64,000 nucleotides of DNA from Serratia sp. M24T3 (GCF_000257645.1 NZ_AJHJ01000007.1:124001-188000); one strand, 5' to 3'. Counted from the first letter of the stretch, positions 1 to 8,752 are shown. Numbers and translations are program-made. The notes: generated from the sequence alone by a model not told the origin.

Positions 1-415
1 CCAGCGGCGCACCGCCGACCAGGGCAATCAGGTCAGAAGTGTCATCCGGCGAATGGGCAAAGCCGGTGATCGGAAGATCAATACCTTCACGAGCCAAAAT
101 CTGCATCGAACGCAGTTTGTCACGCGCCCGGGTGATGGCTACCGATTCGTTAAGCGGAAAACTGCCCAGCATCTCAAACTGCCGCAGAACGGCGGTGCCA
201 TAAAAGGTAATGGCTGGCCCAATCCTTGGGATAACCGCCTGATACTTTTCCAGCTGACGGCCGCGATAATGCACACTCGGCGCGGCACAGTTGATGTTCA
301 TATAGCAAGAAAGAGGGTCGATCACCTCGATTTCGTGACCGCGCGCCTCCCCGGCTTCCTTGAGGCGTTTACACGAATAAAGGCTTCCATCGCGGGAAAG
401 TACGGCAATTTTCAT
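1..415 (-). CDS. rimK: Ribosomal protein S6--L-glutamate ligase RimK (partial, C-terminus outside window)
   Basis: This is the N-terminal part (about 138 residues) of the ATP-grasp ligase that adds glutamate residues to the C-terminus of ribosomal protein S6. The reverse strand reads [18 protein letters not shown] and continues with the conserved [18 protein letters not shown] region that precedes the ATP-grasp core. The catalytic ATP-grasp residues lie beyond base 1 and cannot be judged. It starts 18 bases after the nfsA stop on the same strand, which matches the nfsA-rimK order of E. coli and suggests co-transcription with nfsA. Confidence 0.93.
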   Translation of the reverse strand, partial: MKIAVLSRDGSLYSCKRLKEAGEARGHEIEVIDPLSCYMNINCAAPSVHYRGRQLEKYQAVIPRIGPAITFYGTAVLRQFEMLGSFPLNESVAITRARDKLRSMQILAREGIDLPITGFAHSPDDTSDLIALVGGAPL

Positions 416-433
416 CAGACACTCCGTTGTCTA

Positions 434-1156
434 TTAACGCGTTGCCCAACCTTGTTTATGCAAGGCTTCGAGCATAAACGGACGTTGCTCTTTTTTCAGC
501 GTGCGCATAATCAGGTCACTCCAGTTATCCTTGCGGGCGTTGCTGTCGCGTTGAGAAAAATAGAATTCAAGTTCGGCATCATATTCTGCGAGCTGAGTTT
601 TATCTAACGGCTGATAGCTGTTTTCATGCACCAGCATACTCTGTGGCATACGCGGCTTGAAGGCATTGGTCTGCGCCGGATAGCCAACACAAAAGCCAAA
701 CAGCGGCATCACAAATTTTGGCAGATTAAGCAATGCGACAACGTCTTCGATACGGTTGCGGATCCCGCCGATAAATACGCCGCCCAGACCCAATGATTCA
801 GCGGCAGCCATCGCGTTTTGCGCCATCAGTGCGGTGTCAACGCAGCCAAGCAGCAATTGCTCGGCCAGCCCCAACTCAGCTTCACGATTAATTTGCTGAT
901 TACGATTAAAATCAGCGCAAAACACCCAGAACTCCGCAGCGGTAGCGACATATTTTTGGCCGCCAGTATACTCAACCAGCTTCTCGCGCAGTGCCGGGTC
1001 AGTGATGCGGATAATGGATGAACACTGAAGAAAACTTGACGTGGACGCAGCCTGAGCCGCGCCAATAATTGCCTCTCTTTGCTCATCGCCGAGCGCCTGA
1101 TCGGTAAAAGAGCGTACCGAGCTGTGGGCTCGAAGGAGGTCAATAGTTGGCGTCAT
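434..1156 (-). CDS. nfsA: Oxygen-insensitive NADPH nitroreductase NfsA
   Basis: This FMN-dependent major nitroreductase carries out two-electron reduction of nitro compounds and quinones with NADPH in the cytosol. The open frame extends upstream to 1255, but the ATG at 1156 gives exactly 240 residues, the length of E. coli NfsA, and the family start MTPTIDLLRAHSSVRSFTD; the upstream 33 residues are unlike the family. Family landmarks include the SSFLQCSSIIRITD segment, GGQKYVA, AESLGLGGVFIGG and a C-terminus ending in HKQGWATR. It lies divergent from grxA and directly upstream of rimK, as in E. coli. In E. coli the locus is under SoxRS/Mar control; I did not identify a convincing mar box here. 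Confidence 0.96.
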   Translation of the reverse strand: MTPTIDLLRAHSSVRSFTDQALGDEQREAIIGAAQAASTSSFLQCSSIIRITDPALREKLVEYTGGQKYVATAAEFWVFCADFNRNQQINREAELGLAEQLLLGCVDTALMAQNAMAAAESLGLGGVFIGGIRNRIEDVVALLNLPKFVMPLFGFCVGYPAQTNAFKPRMPQSMLVHENSYQPLDKTQLAEYDAELEFYFSQRDSNARKDNWSDLIMRTLKKEQRPFMLEALHKQGWATR

Positions 1157-1522
1157 AATGTGGATCCTTGGTTTTGAACGAATGATAAATAATTGAAAAT
1201 CAACACGGGCAAACGTGCCCTTAAGGCAGCAATGATTCATGTTCGTCAGGCCCATTGCAAGCGCCGCCGCACTAAATGACTGCCCTCTTTTGCTTGAATG
1301 ACGGGTTTACATTCATTGTCGTATTTTTTCTAAACATAATGGCGCAGATAGGCACAGCACATCAAAGCGACAGGTAATTCCTACTTTTTTTTCTCTGCCG
1401 AGACAGGCATAGTAACTTCATGTTGTGAGAGCACTGCGCTAAATTATAAATAATTTCTGCGATTTACATCTCAAATTTGTCAAGTCCTGACTTTCAGGCA
1501 TTTAAAAATCTAAGGAGTCTCC
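1157..1522. other. Divergent nfsA/grxA intergenic region; no gene seen
   Basis: These 366 bases separate the divergent nfsA and grxA genes and should carry both promoters. In E. coli a small membrane-protein gene, ybjC, sits here in the nfsA orientation; no comparable open frame with a start and ribosome site is visible. The grxA-proximal part is AT-rich and ends in the grxA ribosome site AAGGAG at 1512-1517. No confident OxyR or SoxS box was located by eye. Confidence 0.5.
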
Positions 1523-1789
1523 ATGTTTGCAGTAATTTTCGGGCGTCCTGGCTGTCCTTATTGTGTACGTGCAAAAGAGTTGGCGGAAAAACTGACTGAA
1601 GAACGTGACGATTTCAATTTCCGTTATGTTGATATTCACGCGGAAGGCATTTCTAAAGCAGATCTGGAAAAGACTGTGGGCAAGCCGGTAGAAACTGTTC
1701 CACAGATTTTCCTCGACCAGAAACACATTGGCGGCTGCACCGATTTTGAAGCTTACGCCAAAGAGCATCTGGCGCTGTTTCAGCAATAA
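1523..1789 (+). CDS. grxA: Glutaredoxin 1 (GrxA)
   Basis: A small cytosolic thiol-disulfide oxidoreductase that uses glutathione to reduce ribonucleotide reductase, OxyR and other disulfides. It has 88 residues (E. coli GrxA has 85) with the dithiol active site C11-P-Y-C14, the TVPQIF cis-proline segment and the GGCTDF glutathione-binding turn. The ATG is preceded by a strong AAGGAG site five bases upstream. It is monocistronic, closed by a hairpin terminator at 1825-1850, and divergent from nfsA as in E. coli. OxyR control is expected from the family but was not demonstrated from sequence. Confidence 0.97.
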   Translation: MFAVIFGRPGCPYCVRAKELAEKLTEERDDFNFRYVDIHAEGISKADLEKTVGKPVETVPQIFLDQKHIGGCTDFEAYAKEHLALFQQ

Positions 1790-1824
1790 TCCCATTGCGG
1801 GCCAATTGCGGTTCAGAATTAAAA

Positions 1825-1850
1825 AGCACTCTGAAAAGAGTGCTTTTTTT
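1825..1850. terminator. Bidirectional intrinsic terminator, grxA / ybjM
   Basis: The stem AGCACTCT (1825-1832) pairs with AGAGTGCT (1837-1844) around a GAAA loop. It is followed by a T-run on the plus strand and preceded by an A-run that serves the opposite strand. It lies between the convergent grxA and ybjM stops. Confidence 0.9.
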
Positions 1851-1862
1851 GTGTTTGCCAAG

Positions 1863-2246
1863 TCATATCCGCCGCTTTTGCCTGCGCGACTGCTTGCCCC
1901 AGACTTGATACAACAGCACAAACATTACGCCCAGCATCGACCAGAATACGGCGCTAATCAGGTAGGCAATCTCTTGCCAGTTGCTGCGAATTTCCAACAG
2001 GAAATAATGGCGAATTAATAAACACAAGGGAACGCTAATAATCGCGCCCAACAATAGAGCAATAAAATTCTCACCACGGCTTAATAAACAGGCAATCATT
2101 CCAGGCAGCAAATAAAGCAGCATGCATAAATCACTCTGTGGAATAATTCTATTAACAGTTACGACATGACCTTTTAACGAAATAAAAACAATTATAAATA
2201 AAATAGCATTTATAGTGCCGTATAAAAGGGGTAAATACCGTTTCAT
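1863..2246 (-). CDS. ybjM: YbjM-family inner membrane protein
   Basis: A 127-residue hydrophobic protein with about four predicted membrane segments (residues about 8-24, 40-56, 61-80 and 92-115) and a basic C-terminal tail (QSRRQKRRI). It aligns with E. coli YbjM in length and in the LLPGMIACLLS and WQEIAYLISAVFWSMLGV segments. Position between grxA and ybjL is also conserved. The molecular function of the family is unknown; a membrane location is the only supported statement. Confidence 0.85.
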   Translation of the reverse strand: MKRYLPLLYGTINAILFIIVFISLKGHVVTVNRIIPQSDLCMLLYLLPGMIACLLSRGENFIALLLGAIISVPLCLLIRHYFLLEIRSNWQEIAYLISAVFWSMLGVMFVLLYQVWGKQSRRQKRRI

Positions 2247-2561
2247 GTCTTCTCTCCATAGTTAATGAACACCTGCACCTTCGGGCCTTGAGTTACAGCA
2301 GATAGCAAAAACGTAGACATACAGCCACTGTCCATTTGGCTATACAGTTGTTTTTGTTCTTAAACACTTGCTAACACTGGCTGTAATCCGCAGCAAGGAC
2401 TAGAATACCGCCCGTCATTTCTGATAAACAGTATCGGATAAACAGTTTCAGCAATTGAGTGCGATCCATTAGCTGCGTGGTTTTCATCAGTAGCATGAAT
2501 GAATTTATCTCTTGCTGTTATATATTTCAATAAATTGCTGGTAACCAATAAGTAATACTCT
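2247..2561. other. ybjM/ybjL divergent intergenic region; no gene seen
   Basis: About 315 bases between divergent ybjM and ybjL. The only open frame here (62 codons, minus strand) lacks a ribosome site and family likeness. It presumably holds the promoters of both neighbours. Confidence 0.4.
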
Positions 2562-4244
2562 GTGAATATAAATGTCGCTAGTTTGTTAAATGGTAACTAC
2601 ATCCTTTTACTTTTTGTGGTACTGGCGCTCGGCCTGTGTCTGGGGAAAGTACGACTAGGATCGGTACAATTAGGTAATTCCATTGGAGTTTTAGTCGTTT
2701 CCCTGCTGCTCGGGCAACAGCATTTCAGCATCAATACCGAGGCACTCAATCTCGGCTTTATGCTGTTTATTTTTTGTGTGGGTGTCGAAGCCGGGCCTAA
2801 CTTTTTTTCAATTTTCTTCCGCGATGGCAAAAATTATCTGATGCTGGCGCTGGTCATGGTGGGTACCGCCATGCTGCTGGCCTTTGGGCTGGGGCGGCTT
2901 TTTGGCTGGGATATCGGGCTAACCGCCGGTATGCTGGCAGGCTCGATGACCTCAACACCGGTGCTGGTCGGCGCGGGGGATACGCTGCGTAATACTCTGG
3001 GCAGCACCAAGATTCTTGGGCCGGAGCTCGATAACCTCAGCCTGGGTTATGCCCTAACCTATCTTATTGGTCTGGTAAGTCTCATTTTCGGCGCGCGTTA
3101 TCTGCCGAAACTACAGCATCAGGATCTGTCCACCAGTGCCCAGCAAATTGCCCGCGAGCGCGGCCTCGACACTGACAGTCAGCGTAAAGTTTATTTGCCG
3201 GTGATCCGCGCCTACCGCGTAGGTCAAGAGCTGGTTGCCTGGGCCGACGGTAAAAACTTGCGCGAATTGGGGATTTATCGCCAAACTGGCTGTTATATCG
3301 AGCGTATTCGCCGTAACGGCATTCTCGCCACGCCAGACGGCGATGCGGTGCTGCAATACGGTGACGAAATCGCGTTGGTGGGATATCCCGATGCTCATTC
3401 ACGTCTTGATCCGAGCTTCCGAAATGGCAAGGAAGTGTTCGATCGCGATCTTCTCGACATGCGCATAGTCACTGAAGAAGTGGTGGTAAAAAATAATAAC
3501 ACGGTCGGTAAACGGTTAAGCCAAATCAATCTGACTGACTATGGATGCTTCCTCAACCGCGTTATCCGCAGCCAAATCGAAATGCCGATTGACGATAGCA
3601 TCGTGCTTAACAAAGGTGATGTGTTGCAGATTAGCGGCGACGCGCGACGCGTTAAAAGCCTGGCTGAACGCATCGGCTTTATCTCAATCCACAGCCAGGT
3701 GACAGATTTGCTGGCCTTTTGCGCCTTCTTTATTGTCGGGTTGATGATTGGTTTAATCACCTTCCAGTTTAAAACCATCACGTTTGGTATTGGTAACGCG
3801 GCAGGATTGCTGTTTGCCGGCATCATGCTCGGCTTCCTGCGAGCCAACCACCCTACTTTCGGCTATATCCCGCAGGGTGCGTTAAATATGGTGAAAGAAT
3901 TTGGCCTGATGGTGTTTATGGCCGGAGTTGGGCTAAGTGCCGGAGCCGGTATTAATCACGGTCTTGGTGCAGTAGGTGGCCAGATGCTGCTTTCCGGTCT
4001 GATAGTCAGCCTGGTGCCGGTTATTATCTGCTTTATCTTTGGTGCTTATGTACTGCGCATGAACCGCGCGTTGCTTTTTGGTGCCATCATGGGAGCACGC
4101 ACCTGTGCTCCTGCAATGGAAATCATCAGCGACACCGCACGCAGCAATATTCCAGCACTGGGTTACGCGGGGACTTACGCTATCGCTAACGTGTTACTAA
4201 CCTTAGCAGGGACCTTTATCGTCATCATCTGGCCGGGCAGTTAA
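2562..4244 (+). CDS. ybjL: AspT/YidE-type transporter YbjL
   Basis: A 560-residue inner membrane protein of the AspT/YidE/YbjL antiporter-duplication family. Two hydrophobic halves (about residues 10-190 and 380-555), each with the family antiporter repeat, flank a soluble middle carrying two RCK_C/TrkA-C-like regulatory domains (about 205-370). It uses a GTG start that begins [20 protein letters not shown], almost identical to the E. coli YbjL N-terminus, and the total length is one residue shorter than E. coli. AspT relatives exchange dicarboxylic amino acids; the substrate of YbjL itself is not established. Monocistronic, with a terminator downstream. Confidence 0.95.
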   Translation: MNINVASLLNGNYILLLFVVLALGLCLGKVRLGSVQLGNSIGVLVVSLLLGQQHFSINTEALNLGFMLFIFCVGVEAGPNFFSIFFRDGKNYLMLALVMVGTAMLLAFGLGRLFGWDIGLTAGMLAGSMTSTPVLVGAGDTLRNTLGSTKILGPELDNLSLGYALTYLIGLVSLIFGARYLPKLQHQDLSTSAQQIARERGLDTDSQRKVYLPVIRAYRVGQELVAWADGKNLRELGIYRQTGCYIERIRRNGILATPDGDAVLQYGDEIALVGYPDAHSRLDPSFRNGKEVFDRDLLDMRIVTEEVVVKNNNTVGKRLSQINLTDYGCFLNRVIRSQIEMPIDDSIVLNKGDVLQISGDARRVKSLAERIGFISIHSQVTDLLAFCAFFIVGLMIGLITFQFKTITFGIGNAAGLLFAGIMLGFLRANHPTFGYIPQGALNMVKEFGLMVFMAGVGLSAGAGINHGLGAVGGQMLLSGLIVSLVPVIICFIFGAYVLRMNRALLFGAIMGARTCAPAMEIISDTARSNIPALGYAGTYAIANVLLTLAGTFIVIIWPGS

Positions 4245-4382
4245 TGTAACCCATTGACTCGTTTGATAGATTTAGAAAATCAACAAATAATTGTGTTTTT
4301 TTTGAACTATCGCGAACTTTCTATCAGAGAAGCAGTCTTAACTATTGCCACTGCTTTTCTTAGAAGTCCCCATATTGGAGAG

Positions 4383-4427
4383 CCCGTTAACCCCGCCTCT
4401 ATTAGGTTCAAGGTTACCGGGTTTTTT
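4383..4427 (+). terminator. Putative intrinsic terminator downstream of ybjL
   Basis: CCCGTTAACC (4383-4392) pairs with GGTTACCGGG (4412-4421) with one mismatch and is followed by TTTTTT at 4422-4427. A second, weaker dyad (AGCAGT/ACTGCT) lies just upstream at about 4331-4355. Confidence 0.6.
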
Positions 4428-4482
4428 CTTGCCTGAAATAAAAGAAAGTCATTGAGCAGTAGAATGGTTTATAACGAGCAAT

Positions 4483-4504
4483 AAAAAACCCACATCTCTG
4501 TGGG
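4483..4504 (-). terminator. Intrinsic terminator of the 84-residue gene
   Basis: A perfect CCCACA/TGTGGG stem (4489-4504) with a four-base loop. On the minus strand it is followed by six T residues (A-run 4483-4488). It lies just downstream of the minus-strand gene ending at 4536. Confidence 0.85.
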
Positions 4505-4535
4505 CTGATTAAAAAATGTCGCTCTTTTTTCTCGA

Positions 4536-4790
4536 TTAACGAGGTATCTGCCATTTGTGACCTTCAATCGGCGGATTGTCAGGATCATTTACGTAGCTCG
4601 CTTTAAGCTCATCGATGTAACTTAAAAGTCGTGCCTTAACTTCTTCATCTTCCTCGGCATTAACCTTTTTGGTGACGTTGGTCAGAACTTTCCCTGCGGC
4701 AATCACACCAAGACGGTTAAGGATTTCTGATAAAAACAAAACTGTTATTTGGTCGCGGCAAGACTGTTCGAAATCTTTAGTGGTAGTCAT
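4536..4790 (-). CDS. Small hypothetical protein (84 aa)
   Basis: Not recognised. The product is acidic and probably helical: an N-terminal segment with FEQSCRDQITVLFLSEILNRL, a middle KVLTNVTKKVNAEEDEEVKARLL and a proline-rich tail ending in GHKWQIPR. It has no signal peptide or membrane segment. The reading frame is supported by an AGGGA ribosome site about six bases before the ATG and by a well-formed intrinsic terminator just downstream, so it looks like a genuine monocistronic gene. It lies at the boundary between the ybjL backbone block and accessory genes. Confidence 0.65.
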   Translation of the reverse strand: MTTTKDFEQSCRDQITVLFLSEILNRLGVIAAGKVLTNVTKKVNAEEDEEVKARLLSYIDELKASYVNDPDNPPIEGHKWQIPR

Positions 4791-5000
4791 GTTATATCCC
4801 TTTATAAAAGGTTTTAACCTAAAATATTGATTTTTCTGCTGTGTTTAGCGCCTAGACAGGCAGTAAATTTCAAAATCAAAGGATCCCTACATTTGCTCAA
4901 TCCAGGTCTCCATTTTTTAATGGTAATCATACTTAATTAAAACTTACCAATACTTAGCATACTAAGGTAAAAACATATTCGATTACAAGGGGTTGGCAAA

Positions 5001-5480
5001 CTATCTTAATCCAGCGTAAATCTTGAAAGTTGGCTCGCAGTGCACAGGAAAGTTAAAAGAGTTCGCCACATAGCAAAGTTCATGCGCTTTATGATGCAAA
5101 TCCGTTGCCAATTCGATATTCGTCTCTGGCTTTACGGTCACTTCCGGCTTCAACACAATGCGAGTAAATCTACCCTTTTCTCCTTCTACCATGGTTCCCT
5201 CTGCGTGATCAACATAAGCCTCAACAATAATTCCAGCTTCGGCACACAGGTGCAAATACCACAATTTATGGCATGCTGATGCCGACGCCACCAGCAAATC
5301 TTCAGGATTCCAACGCGTTGCATCCCCGAGGAAGGCGGGATCGGACGATCCTTGGATATCGCTTTTTGAATCCGCACTGATCACATAATCTCGTGCATAA
5401 GCTTTGTAAGAAGAGGTGCCAGTGCCTTTATTGCCAATCCACTCGATTGAAACCTGATAATGATGTTCACGCGCTTTCAT
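5001..5480 (-). CDS. OsmC/Ohr-family peroxiredoxin
   Basis: A 159-residue OsmC-like thiol peroxidase expected to reduce organic hydroperoxides. The two family cysteines are present: C70 in SASACHKLW and C136 in AHELCYVANSFNFPV; a further cysteine, C148, follows in HCEP. The ATG has a GAGG ribosome site. It starts 10 bases after the stop of a glutathione S-transferase gene, with a TetR gene further upstream, all on the minus strand. That arrangement suggests a regulated electrophile or peroxide detoxification operon. It is closer to the YhfA/OsmC-like group than to Ohr judged by the CYVANS motif, but the subgroup is uncertain. Confidence 0.88.
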   Translation of the reverse strand: MKAREHHYQVSIEWIGNKGTGTSSYKAYARDYVISADSKSDIQGSSDPAFLGDATRWNPEDLLVASASACHKLWYLHLCAEAGIIVEAYVDHAEGTMVEGEKGRFTRIVLKPEVTVKPETNIELATDLHHKAHELCYVANSFNFPVHCEPTFKIYAGLR

Positions 5481-5490
5481 TTTTTAAACC

Positions 5491-6138
5491 TCAGAAATAA
5501 GGGGCAACAATATTTTCGTCATTAAACGCACGTATCACGGCAGGCCGGGAGACAACCAGATTAAGAAGCTTATTTAAACAGGGTCTGACTCGCGCAGGAT
5601 AGGCCAAGTCGCTGGTCCAGCGAGAAAGCATCAAGAGCATTAAATCGACAGCGCTGCAATGTTTATCCAAAAAATAAGGACCTGTCGCAAAAGATTGGTT
5701 TTCTACCAACTGATTTTCAATTAAATCTAGCATGCCGGAGATATTTTCATAGGCACGCATTTTGACCCCAGCCTTGTCACTTTCGCTGTAATGCTGCGGG
5801 TTGAAATAAATCATCAGCTCAGCTTGTAGATTACTTGTCAGGAAAAATAACCATTTATAGAAGAGGCCGCGCTCTGTGGTTCCCAATGCAGGAGCGAAGT
5901 TTTTTTCTGGGTGTTTATCTGAGAGATAAAGGCAGATTGCAGCAGTTTCAGTGATTTTTACATCCAAATCTATCAATAGCGGGATTTGGCCCATAGGATT
6001 TAGCGCCAGATATTGCGCAGTTTTATGTTGATTATTTTTTACATCGATAGGGACTAACTGATAGGGGACATCGAGTTCTTCCAAAAGCATATGCGGGGTC
6101 AGGCTAGCTTTACCTCGGCAATAATAGAGCTGATACAT
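5491..6138 (-). CDS. Glutathione S-transferase family protein
   Basis: A 215-residue GST: an N-terminal thioredoxin-like domain (about 1-80) starting MYQLYYCRGKASLTPHMLLEE, with cis-proline and glutathione-binding segments (NPMGQIPLL, then ITETAAICLYL), and an all-helical C-terminal domain (about 90-205). It would conjugate glutathione to electrophiles or use it as a cofactor in the cytosol. A GGGAGAA ribosome site lies upstream of the ATG. It sits 10 bases upstream of the OsmC-like gene in the same direction and 152 bases downstream of a TetR gene. The substrate cannot be assigned. Confidence 0.9.
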   Translation of the reverse strand: MYQLYYCRGKASLTPHMLLEELDVPYQLVPIDVKNNQHKTAQYLALNPMGQIPLLIDLDVKITETAAICLYLSDKHPEKNFAPALGTTERGLFYKWLFFLTSNLQAELMIYFNPQHYSESDKAGVKMRAYENISGMLDLIENQLVENQSFATGPYFLDKHCSAVDLMLLMLSRWTSDLAYPARVRPCLNKLLNLVVSRPAVIRAFNDENIVAPYF

Positions 6139-6290
6139 TCAGACTATATTCTCCCATGCTTGCGAACTTAGCCAAACAACTCTGTGAACTGCGGTTATTG
6201 ATTTCAGCATAACCTGCCCTTGCGAGCAAGCTAGAAGCTATTTATAGGACACCTTTGTGCGTTCCGCAAAAGTTCGAAAGTCGGAATGTG

Positions 6291-6884
6291 CTAACGAGCC
6301 CCAATCACTACAACTCGAATAGCGATTGCCATCCGCCGCAGGTAATTTGAGTCGTCCCCTTTAGTGAATAAAGATTTAATACCGGCTGAGGTATCAAGGA
6401 GATGCAACGCCAAATCCTGAGCGCTGATCCCATGCTGCTGCCAATGAGTGTCTATGCCAGCCCGAGTAAGCGCATTCGCCAATATTTCCTGCACTTTGGC
6501 CTGAAAACGAGTGATCAGATGCCGCTCTTTAGAATGCGCGACAGCCATTAATTCGGCGATATTAGCCGCCGATGAAACAGCGCCTTGCTTTCCACAGAGA
6601 ACATCAAAAATCTCGGATAAAATATCCTCGATTGCACCGTTTTGATTATCAGCAACATTCTGTATCGCAATCAACAAATCGTGGGTCATAATTTCTAAGG
6701 CCGCACGAAAAAGCTGTTCTTTATTACGAAAATAAAGATGAAGCGTCTGCCTTGATACTTTGGCCGCTGTTGCGATGTCCTCCATCGAGCATTTTTTATA
6801 GCCAAATTGGTAAAAGACTTTAATGGCTTCGGTGAGAATAGCTTTCGAAAGCGGTTGAAAGTAGGGTTCATTAGCTTGGTACAT
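6291..6884 (-). CDS. TetR/AcrR-family transcriptional regulator
   Basis: 197 residues. The N-terminal helix-turn-helix (about residues 15-60) contains the TetR signature YKKCSMEDIATAAKVSRQTL followed by HLYFRNKEQLF. The C-terminal ligand-binding domain is diverged, as usual for the family. It heads the group TetR-GST-OsmC on the minus strand, so it probably represses these genes and itself until an electrophilic ligand binds; this is inference from position. A short dyad about 14 bases upstream of its start is a possible operator. Confidence 0.9.
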   Translation of the reverse strand: MYQANEPYFQPLSKAILTEAIKVFYQFGYKKCSMEDIATAAKVSRQTLHLYFRNKEQLFRAALEIMTHDLLIAIQNVADNQNGAIEDILSEIFDVLCGKQGAVSSAANIAELMAVAHSKERHLITRFQAKVQEILANALTRAGIDTHWQQHGISAQDLALHLLDTSAGIKSLFTKGDDSNYLRRMAIAIRVVVIGAR

Positions 6885-6897
6885 GAGTTAGTTCTTA

Positions 6898-6910
6898 TTG
6901 GCGTAGCCAA
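6898..6910. promoter_or_regulatory. Possible TetR operator half-dyad
   Basis: The inverted repeat TTGGC-GTA-GCCAA lies directly upstream of the tetR start codon, where autorepressor sites are usually found. It is short and could be chance. Confidence 0.3.
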
Positions 6911-7064
6911 GCAGATAAAACGACTGGCGCTCAACGTTAGAGGACCACGAAGCTTTAGAAGGAAAGGTATTTTACTTTACAGTCTCGATTACCTTTGTCA
7001 ATTTTGTTTATTTTATATTCAAGCCATCAGGGCAGAGCGTTGTACACTGCCCTGATTAACTTGG

Positions 7065-7547
7065 TTATTCGCGTATTTCGGCGTTTACTTCTGTGTCGGC
7101 TGAATTGGATTTATTGCTGGAGTAGATAAAGAATAGCGCAATCCCCAAACAAATTACCGCACCTAAACGCGTCAGCGAGAAGTGAATAGTCTCATTGCCT
7201 AACCAGCCAAAATTATCAATCAGCATACTCATCGCCAACTGACCGAAAATTACTGCTACGGTGGCTACCGCCGCACCAATGCGCTGTACCGCCAGCACCA
7301 TAATGACAATATAAGGCACGCCGCAAAACGCCCCCAATAGCTGCCATTTGGGCACATCCAGCAGGGTCAGATCATGCTTCGGTTCAAAGAAGAAAATTAG
7401 CAATGCCGTAACCAAGGCTCCTGTTGAAAAAGTCAAAAAAGCGCTGCCAAAGACGCCAACCTTGCTGCCCAGCTGGCCATTGATTGCTGCCTGAATACTT
7501 AAAAATGCACCACCGACCACGGCGAGAAGGATCATTAAAACAGTCAT
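7065..7547 (-). CDS. YdcZ/DUF606-family DMT transporter, first of a tandem pair
   Basis: 160 residues with about five hydrophobic segments starting at residue 1 (MTVLMILLAVVGGAFLSIQA) and an acidic, polar C-terminal tail. Conserved YdcZ features are the N-terminal GGAFLSIQAAINGQLG and the central GAFCGVPYIVIM segment. Members are half-size drug/metabolite-type exporters. An AGGTGA ribosome site precedes the ATG, nine bases after the stop of a second YdcZ-type gene, so the two are surely co-transcribed and may act as a heterodimer. The substrate is unknown. Confidence 0.88.
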   Translation of the reverse strand: MTVLMILLAVVGGAFLSIQAAINGQLGSKVGVFGSAFLTFSTGALVTALLIFFFEPKHDLTLLDVPKWQLLGAFCGVPYIVIMVLAVQRIGAAVATVAVIFGQLAMSMLIDNFGWLGNETIHFSLTRLGAVICLGIALFFIYSSNKSNSADTEVNAEIRE

Positions 7548-7556
7548 GGATTCACC

Positions 7557-7991
7557 TTAACCTTTGGCCACAAGAACAAGCGCAGCAACAATAAATACCA
7601 ACGCGATAATGCGTTTATTATCAATTTTTCGGTGAGCAGTACCAAAAAGCCCATAGTGATCAATTACCAGACTTTTAAACACCTGACCGGCGAGAATACC
7701 AATCATGGTCATGGCAATACCGATGGCAGGAACGGCGACTGTCAAAATAACCACATACACCGGGCCGAGAATTCCTCCTATTAGTTGCCAGGCTGGCTGG
7801 GCGAAAAACGATGGACTATTGCGTGGACTGAAAAATAGCATCAGCAAAAAGGTCAGTGCTGCCCCAATACCAAAGATGCTGAAAGTCGCCCACAGATCCC
7901 CGACTTCACTCCCCAGTGGTCCTAATAATCCGGCTTCAACGGATAACCCCATCCCGCCTGCCACGACGAGTAATATAAATAAAAGCTGCAT
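7557..7991 (-). CDS. YdcZ/DUF606-family DMT transporter, second of a tandem pair
   Basis: 144 residues from the ATG at 7991, which has GGAGA eight bases upstream; the frame is open for 26 more codons but those lack a ribosome site and add a non-family extension. About five membrane segments, with GGMGLSVEAGLLGPLG matching the N-terminal motif of its partner (GGAFLSIQAAINGQLG), so the two genes look like an old duplication. Short, membrane-only and co-directional with the 160-residue partner, as in paired small multidrug-type transporters. Substrate unknown. Confidence 0.87.
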   Translation of the reverse strand: MQLLFILLVVAGGMGLSVEAGLLGPLGSEVGDLWATFSIFGIGAALTFLLMLFFSPRNSPSFFAQPAWQLIGGILGPVYVVILTVAVPAIGIAMTMIGILAGQVFKSLVIDHYGLFGTAHRKIDNKRIIALVFIVAALVLVAKG

Positions 7992-8165
7992 TAAACAGTC
8001 TCCAATAATGTAAGTGGAGAATGATAAAGGAATAGAGGTTAGTGAAAAACAGCATAATATAGGAAACACTTGTGCAGAAATTGAGATAGTAGTGAAATTT
8101 GTTGGGGATTTTGATAAGCGATAAATTTTTTCTTAGCCGAGTAAGTCAAACTGACAGCGTTAACT

Positions 8166-8752
8166 TCAATTTTTGCGCGCCACAATCCTGCGAATAATTT
8201 TCCCGGATGACTGACTCACCACTTTCTCATCCATTAGCAGCTGCGCCCCTACCAAACCATTGATTACGATACGTTCGTCAAAAGCAGCATACAGTCTTCC
8301 CTGTTCGTCACGGCGATCTTCTTCCTCCGTCACCCGCCAGCTAAGGTATAAAATACCCTGACTTTTTAACAGATTAAGCAGTTTGTGCACTGAAGGCTCA
8401 ATAAGGTCTATTGGCAGATGCATGATGACTGTTTCACAAAGCACATTTTCAAAACTTTCTTCCACCACGCCGGTTAATTCCGGCAGTGCTGAATAAAAAA
8501 GTGTTAATTCAGGATGGTGTCTATGGGCTTCAAGTAATAGTCCTTTGGAAGCATCGACGCCAACTGTCGGATAACCGTTGGCGTTTAGCCAGGCAGCATC
8601 ACGCCCACTGCCGCACCCAGCGTCAATAGTGGGGCCTTGAGTAAAGAATGTCTTAATGGTCTCATGCAAATCATTGCCGATGGCTGTGATTCCCATTCTT
8701 CCGCGTAATCAGCAGTTTGCTTATTGTAAGTGGCAAGCGTTCTGCTATCCAT
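8166..8752 (-). pseudogene. Class I SAM-dependent methyltransferase, apparent frameshift near the N-terminus
   Basis: The main frame (8166-8696) carries a Rossmann-type methyltransferase with SAM motif I DAGCGSGRDAAWLN, then VGVDAS, and motif IV region NVLCETVIMHL. Its own ATG (8696) gives an odd start MGITAIGNDLHETI. In the overlapping frame, an ATG at 8752 encodes MDSRTLATYNKQTADYAEEW followed by ESQPSA, which is the usual N-terminus of this family; shifting by one base near 8675 joins it to NDLHETIKTFF. So the gene probably has a one-base indel at about 8670-8680. It may be a real disruption, a sequencing error, or a protein restarted at 8696 without its first helix. Substrate unknown. Confidence 0.75.

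Noticed and set aside
53-607. 184-codon plus-strand frame at the window start
   Set aside because: Antisense shadow of rimK and nfsA.
4254-4436. 60-codon frame after ybjL
   Set aside because: It contains the terminator hairpin of ybjL and has no ribosome site; non-coding.
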